The translations under genes and the position numbers were made by a program. A stretch of DNA of 64,000 nucleotides from Girardinichthys multiradiatus. Taxonomy: Eukaryota; Chordata; Actinopteri; Cyprinodontiformes; Goodeidae. The DNA lies in the NCBI RefSeq assembly GCF_021462225.1, contig NC_061805.1, positions 31,885,958 through 31,949,957 on the forward strand. Direction: 5' to 3'. Below, piece by piece: positions 59,440 to 64,000 of the stretch (its first letter is position 1; the number at the start of each line of letters is the position of its first letter). The notes beneath the pieces were generated by a model that did no database searches, was not told the origin of the DNA, and was given only the letters and a program-made list of their open reading frames with translations.

Positions 59440-60206
59440 CTTCCTAGAAGCTACACCTGGCCTGGCACTGTGTCTGCCTGTGACACCTTTCTGGAGAGGA
59501 GAATCGTCCAAGCTTCTGCTGGCAACAACTTAATGCTCACCCTCTACCGATGATCCACATGGCCCTGTCTTTCAGTGTTTAACCCTTTCTCTCTCCTAGA
59601 CATGAAAATTGACTGAGCTTTTACTGTAACTAACTCTATGTGCTCTCTTTCAGACTCTAACCTTGAAAACTGGCTCAGAGTTTATCTGTTCTTTCTTTCT
59701 AGATGAAACGACTAAAGGAGCTACATCCATTAACATTTACTTTTCCTTCCCATAGAAAGTACTCCTGGATCAGTGCTTCTTTGTTCTTTTTGTGTCTCTG
59801 CTCTGTTCTCTCAAACCTCCAGTCGGTCGTGGCAGATGGCCGCTCACACTGAGCCTGGTTCTGCTGGAGGTTTCTTCCTGTTAAAAGGGAGTTTTTCCTC
59901 TCCACTGTCGCTACATGCATGCTCAGTATGAGGGATTGCTGCAAAGTCAACGCCAGTGACTGTCCACTGTCTCTACATGCTCATCCAGGAGGAGTGAATG
60001 CTACAAGTCACTGACTAGATGCATTCTGCTGGGTTTCCTTAGATAGAAAAACTTTTTATCCAATTTGAATAAAAAGCTAACTCCAACTGCACTGTTCAAT
60101 GGTTAGGATTAATAGGAATGTATGAACCTGACTGTTGAGAAGTGCCTTGAGACAACATGTGTTGTGAATTGGCGCTATATAAATAAAACTGAATTGAATT
60201 GAATAA
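59440..60206 (+). mobile_element. L2-type LINE 3' end
   Basis: Contains gtttcttcctgttaaaaggg, tgcatgctcagtatgaggga and gtgaattggcgctatataaa, followed by a (TTGAA)-type tail (gaattgaattgaata). Non-coding 3' UTR only; better preserved than the copies at 1,440 and 31,430. Confidence 0.75.
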
Positions 60207-60579
60207 ACTGGTGGTAAATTGTAAATTAACCCTTCCTCTCTGTAAAATGAAGCCAATTGTTCTCACATTTTTTAAAGATTTTATGATCGTATTCACTACT
60301 TTTACATTTTATGCATTTGAGTAAGATGTGCTATTATTTGTAAAAAAGGAAAAGCATATTTTAGATTACACAACACCAAGGCAATTGGCTACATGAATAG
60401 ATTTTATTGTGACTGCTTTAATGTTTCACAATACAAAACTTTCCACACCAGTAGGTGAAATTATTTTAATCCATATTGTTCTTTGATCTGTGACATCAAA
60501 CTATGTGCCACCTAAAAATAAAATGCTGAAAATAAAACATCCAAAATCACACTGTCGTCTACAGGCTTTGAAAATTATG

Positions 60580-61935
60580 TTTATCCCTTAAAGTGTTTGA
60601 CGTTATGTGCAAACAGAAGGTCGAATGTATTTCTTTAGGATTTTTGTGGGACAAACCAACACAAAGCAAAGCCTGATTATGAAGTGCAAGGAAAACAAAA
60701 TATGGTTATAAATAAAAATGTTGCATTTGTATTTTGCCCTTCAAGTCAATAAATTGTAGAACTAACATTTGGAGCAATTATACCTGAAAGTCCTGTGGGT
60801 CCTGGTATGTCTACCAGGTGTGTACATCTAAAGACTGACATTTTTGTCTATCTTTATTTACAAAAGAGCTCAGGCTCAGTCAGATTGGATGAAGAAAATC
60901 TGAGAACTGCAATTTTCAAGTTTTGCCACACATTCCTAGTAGGATTTACATCCGGATTGTGTCTGGGCTATCCTGGGTATTATGTGCAAATGTTATATGC
61001 AGCCTGTATTAGGTACTGTGTGTTTTACTAAAATGTTCAGTTGCAGCTCTGGCTGAATGTTTAGGGACTTAAATCCTATCCAGCTGGTTTTCTTCCAGTA
61101 TTGTCCTGTATTTAGCTTCATCCATCTTCCCATCAACTCTGAGTAGGTTCCATGTTTCTGCTGAAGCAAAGCATCCCCACAGCATGCTACCACAACTATG
61201 CTTTACATTGCAGATGGTGTGTTATGGATGATGAGCAGTATGGGTTTTGCATGCAGACCAAAAAGTTTAATTTTAGTCTAATCTGACTGGAGCACCTTCT
61301 TCCACATGTTTGCTGTGTCCCCTACATGCCTTTAGCTAACTGCAAATGGGACTTTCAATGGATCTCTTTCAAGAATGGCATTCTTGAAACACACTGTTTA
61401 ATAATCTAACCCTTTTTTAAACTTCTCCACAACTTTATCCCTGACCTAAATGGTCTTTGCAATGAACAGCCTGGTCTGCAGAAAAGATCATTGGGACTGA
61501 CCTTCCACCCATTCAGGAGTTGTACAAATCTAGGGTCAGATAAAGGGTGGCTAACATCTCTGCACATCCCACATATCCTGGAAACAAACGGTTAATACTT
61601 TTACCTTCAGATCAGCGCTACAGAGCCTTCACTAGACGCCTGTAGTCATTCTGAGTTTAAAATACAGGTGGACTGTGGGTGACTTCTAAAGGCTATGAGT
61701 TATGTTGTAATTTATTTTCTTTAGAGTTATCAGGGAAAAGGGGTGTGAATAGAAATGCAAATAACACTTTTTAGATTTTTATTTGTAAAAACATTTTTGA
61801 AAACCGTGCATCATTTCCCTTCCCCTTAAAAGTTATACACTACCATGTGTTCTGTTTAAGCATAACGTTTGTGGTTGTAATGGAAGTAAATGTAGAAAGA
61901 TTAGGGGTGTAAATACTTTTGCAAGGCAAGCCAAT
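60580..61935 (-). mobile_element. Tc1-like relic, minus orientation
   Basis: Reverse-strand transposase phrases (cttccatgtttctgctgaag region, gtctaatctgactggagcac) and right end aatacttttgcaaggcaa. Decayed. Confidence 0.6.
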
Positions 61936-64000
61936 ATATAGTTTCTGAAATGCCATCACTTCCACAATATAAAACTTATAGAAAGTTTAGAAGGTTTTTT
62001 TCAAAGAGTTTCAAAGTGTGCTATTTCTATCTATCAGGAAAGCTCTTTATTTTGACACATTTTCTGAGCGGAAGAGAGATATTGAAATCAACAATCAGAG
62101 GAGTAGTTTTCGTCTGGCTTGTATTTCTGAAATTCACACTGCATGCTTGCTGCGTCCTTGCTACGTTGTGTTCCTTTTCCATTGTCTTTTTATGCAGTTT
62201 TAATCTGCAAGACTGGGGACTCAAGGCATGTAAAGAGAAACAATAGATTTCTTTGTGAGAAGAGAATGGGCTGTCTCAGCTCTCGTTCTGTCTTTGCTTC
62301 ATTTTATGGAGTGTGGGAGTTTGTGTCCTGAGGTTCTGGGATGTGGAAGGACTTTTGTGGAAACGCTAGGCTGATTACATTGTCTGGCCTGGCCTTGCCC
62401 TGGTTGGCCCAGGTGCTTCTAAAACAAACATGAGGCTGGGTTCAGCACCTCATTAGCCACCAGGAAGCATGTCTTTCCTTTTAGTGCCACAGCTACGCCA
62501 AGTGCAACACTGAAAGAAGCCATAAAATTGCACCTGCAGTGCACATATCCCCCTTAAACAGCTTCATTTGACATAACTGCAGATGCCGTAATCCACTGCA
62601 GGAATTTCCGAGAGATCATTATCACACAGAAAAATAAACATTTTACATAAACTTACAAAGCAACAACAGTGAGAGTGATTATTTAAGTTTGAAAAACATT
62701 GCACATGGTTCCGCGTTAATTCAGACTGTTCCAATTATCCCTCCTGCCTTCACCATTTTTCTCATGATTTCACTATTTTAAGTTGTGGGCATTTCTCAGC
62801 GGATTACATGTGTTCACAGACTCAAACAATCTACAACTTGCAATTGAAATGTTATGGCATGAGCTCGGCATGTCCCTTCTTACATGTTTCAATAACAATA
62901 TAAACTCTTGCACTGAGATGAGGAGAACACACATTCGTTCTCTCCTCCCCTCCTTTCTCGTCCGTCCCACACGTCAGTTCACATAAGGGAAAGCTGCAGA
63001 GACAAAGGGAAGTGTGTATGTGTGTACATGTGCATCCCGCAGAGCCTCCCCGCAGAGCCCAGCTCATGTAGACGGCTGTTTTCAATTACAAAAGAGGGGG
63101 GATCTAGGCCAGAAATAAAGGTCTTACTCCTCCTTACTAGCATTTTCTTCAGAAGTAAAGAACATTTAAGATCAGCTCCCCCAGACAAGATGTTTTTGTA
63201 TAAGGACTTGCTTTGACACAAAAAAAACACTGCCTCCTGCTCAGTTCTGCAAAAGCAAGACTCGTGTTTTTATCTACACCTCATGTTATGGTATCAGCGA
63301 ACAGCGAAGTCTACAATATATGTGCACACATACAGAGGATGATGGGAATCCATTGCTCGGCTAGCCATTAACAACATCATTGTACTGTATCAGCTCTCAC
63401 TGACTAATTGTCCCAGCTCGAGTGGTCGAACAAATGTGATAATGTGTTTGACCTGTTCAGGCCCCAGTTACACTAGTGTCCAATCAACAACTGAGCCAAA
63501 GCTTTTCATTAGAGATACCCCTGCAATGCGTGCAGCAAGCCAGAGACTGTACCTTTTCGTATCGCACATGCACACAGCTCAGTGATTAAATTGCACTTCC
63601 CGGCATGATCTTTGCTTCTGACTGAATCTTGGAGAGAAACAAGCAAGATGTAAGTGTACCAAGTTATCTTTTCCACTTTCAAAATCACTATGTGTAGTTA
63701 AGAAAATATAACAGATGACCCAAGGGACCACCGGAGCAAATGGATTAATAGTCCTTAATAGTAATTAATATTCAAAGAACTGTGTGAAATATAAATAAAG
63801 CAAGTGGCGCAATAAAAAATAGAATTTCTGATTGCAGAACATTGTTAAAATGTGTTCTGCAAGGAACAAATCAGATTCTCACAAATTTTAGATAAAGATC
63901 ACACTAAACTTCAAAATGCAAGAAGGAATACAGCAAGGTTTACTTGAGGATGTTTCCAAATGGAGATCCACCCACCTGTAGCAAATTAGATTCCTCAAGA

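Larger units (their letters stand above)
59330..64000 (-). other. emid1: emid1 intron running off the right edge
   Basis: The acceptor at 59,330 requires an upstream exon that I could not find up to 64,000. Contents: L2-type tail (59,440-60,206) and Tc1-like relic (60,580-61,935). The 61,940-64,000 part is unassigned; 62,930-63,070 is less AT-rich. Confidence 0.55.

Noticed and set aside
60780..60815. Gly/Pro-like codons (cctgtgggtcctgg) suggesting a collagen exon
   Set aside because: Lies in a Tc1-like relic, has no flanking splice sites or further triplets.
63950..63990. Candidate emid1 exon at the right edge (minus strand, ctacag acceptor, gtaaac donor)
   Set aside because: The peptide is very short, lacks EMI-domain cysteines and matches nothing; splice-like sites are common by chance.
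1..64000. CRISPR arrays, operons, prokaryotic promoters or rRNA
   Set aside because: No regularly spaced repeats or rRNA signatures; the DNA is clearly from an animal nuclear genome.

Overview
The window is animal nuclear DNA: genes are split by GT-AG introns, non-coding DNA is AT-rich, and Tc1-like, hAT-like and non-LTR repeats are dense. Gene content and repeat types point to a teleost fish, probably a percomorph. The species cannot be named from sequence alone. I assign four genes: gas2l1 (-), ewsr1 (-), rhbdd3 (+) and emid1 (-). As I recall, their neighbours on human 22q12 are the same set (EMID1-RHBDD3-EWSR1-GAS2L1), so this is an old conserved block.

Layout. 1-6,624: gas2l1 intron with old repeats. 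6,625-7,326: first coding exon of gas2l1 (calponin-homology domain); the rest lies off the left edge. 7,327-11,700: gas2l1 upstream region and the gas2l1/ewsr1 gap. 11,744-23,503: complete ewsr1, 15 coding exons, 602 aa, with SYGQ-rich, RGG, RRM, RanBP2 zinc-finger and C-terminal PY-NLS modules. 23,504-25,219: the ewsr1/rhbdd3 head-to-head gap, largely filled by LINE 3' pieces. 25,220-28,335: complete rhbdd3, 5 coding exons, 371 aa, rhomboid plus UBA. 28,336-29,601: convergent 3' ends of rhbdd3 and emid1. 29,602-59,329: the 3' part of emid1, 13 coding exons in either isoform (14 including the alternative), 356 aa plus stop in the main isoform. The signal peptide and EMI domain were not found and should lie beyond the right edge.

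Most intronic DNA is repeats. One Tc1-like element (37,627-39,236) is complete, with about 200-bp inverted repeats and an uninterrupted 334-codon transposase; a 357-bp internally deleted relative sits in an ewsr1 intron. A second Tc1-like element (46,993-48,261) is complete except for two stops. Other Tc1-like families survive only as fragments, some with later insertions that have clean target-site duplications.

I see no undescribed multi-gene system. The best leads are: (1) two homologous penultimate coiled-coil exons of emid1 that cannot be used together in frame, predicting mutually exclusive splicing; (2) a fish Rhbdd3 that keeps a Ser and a His at rhomboid-dyad spacing, although the mammalian protein is usually regarded as inactive; (3) a full-length Tc1 transposase whose second catalytic Asp appears to be Asn; (4) LINE 3' tails pointing at the 5' ends of both ewsr1 and rhbdd3.
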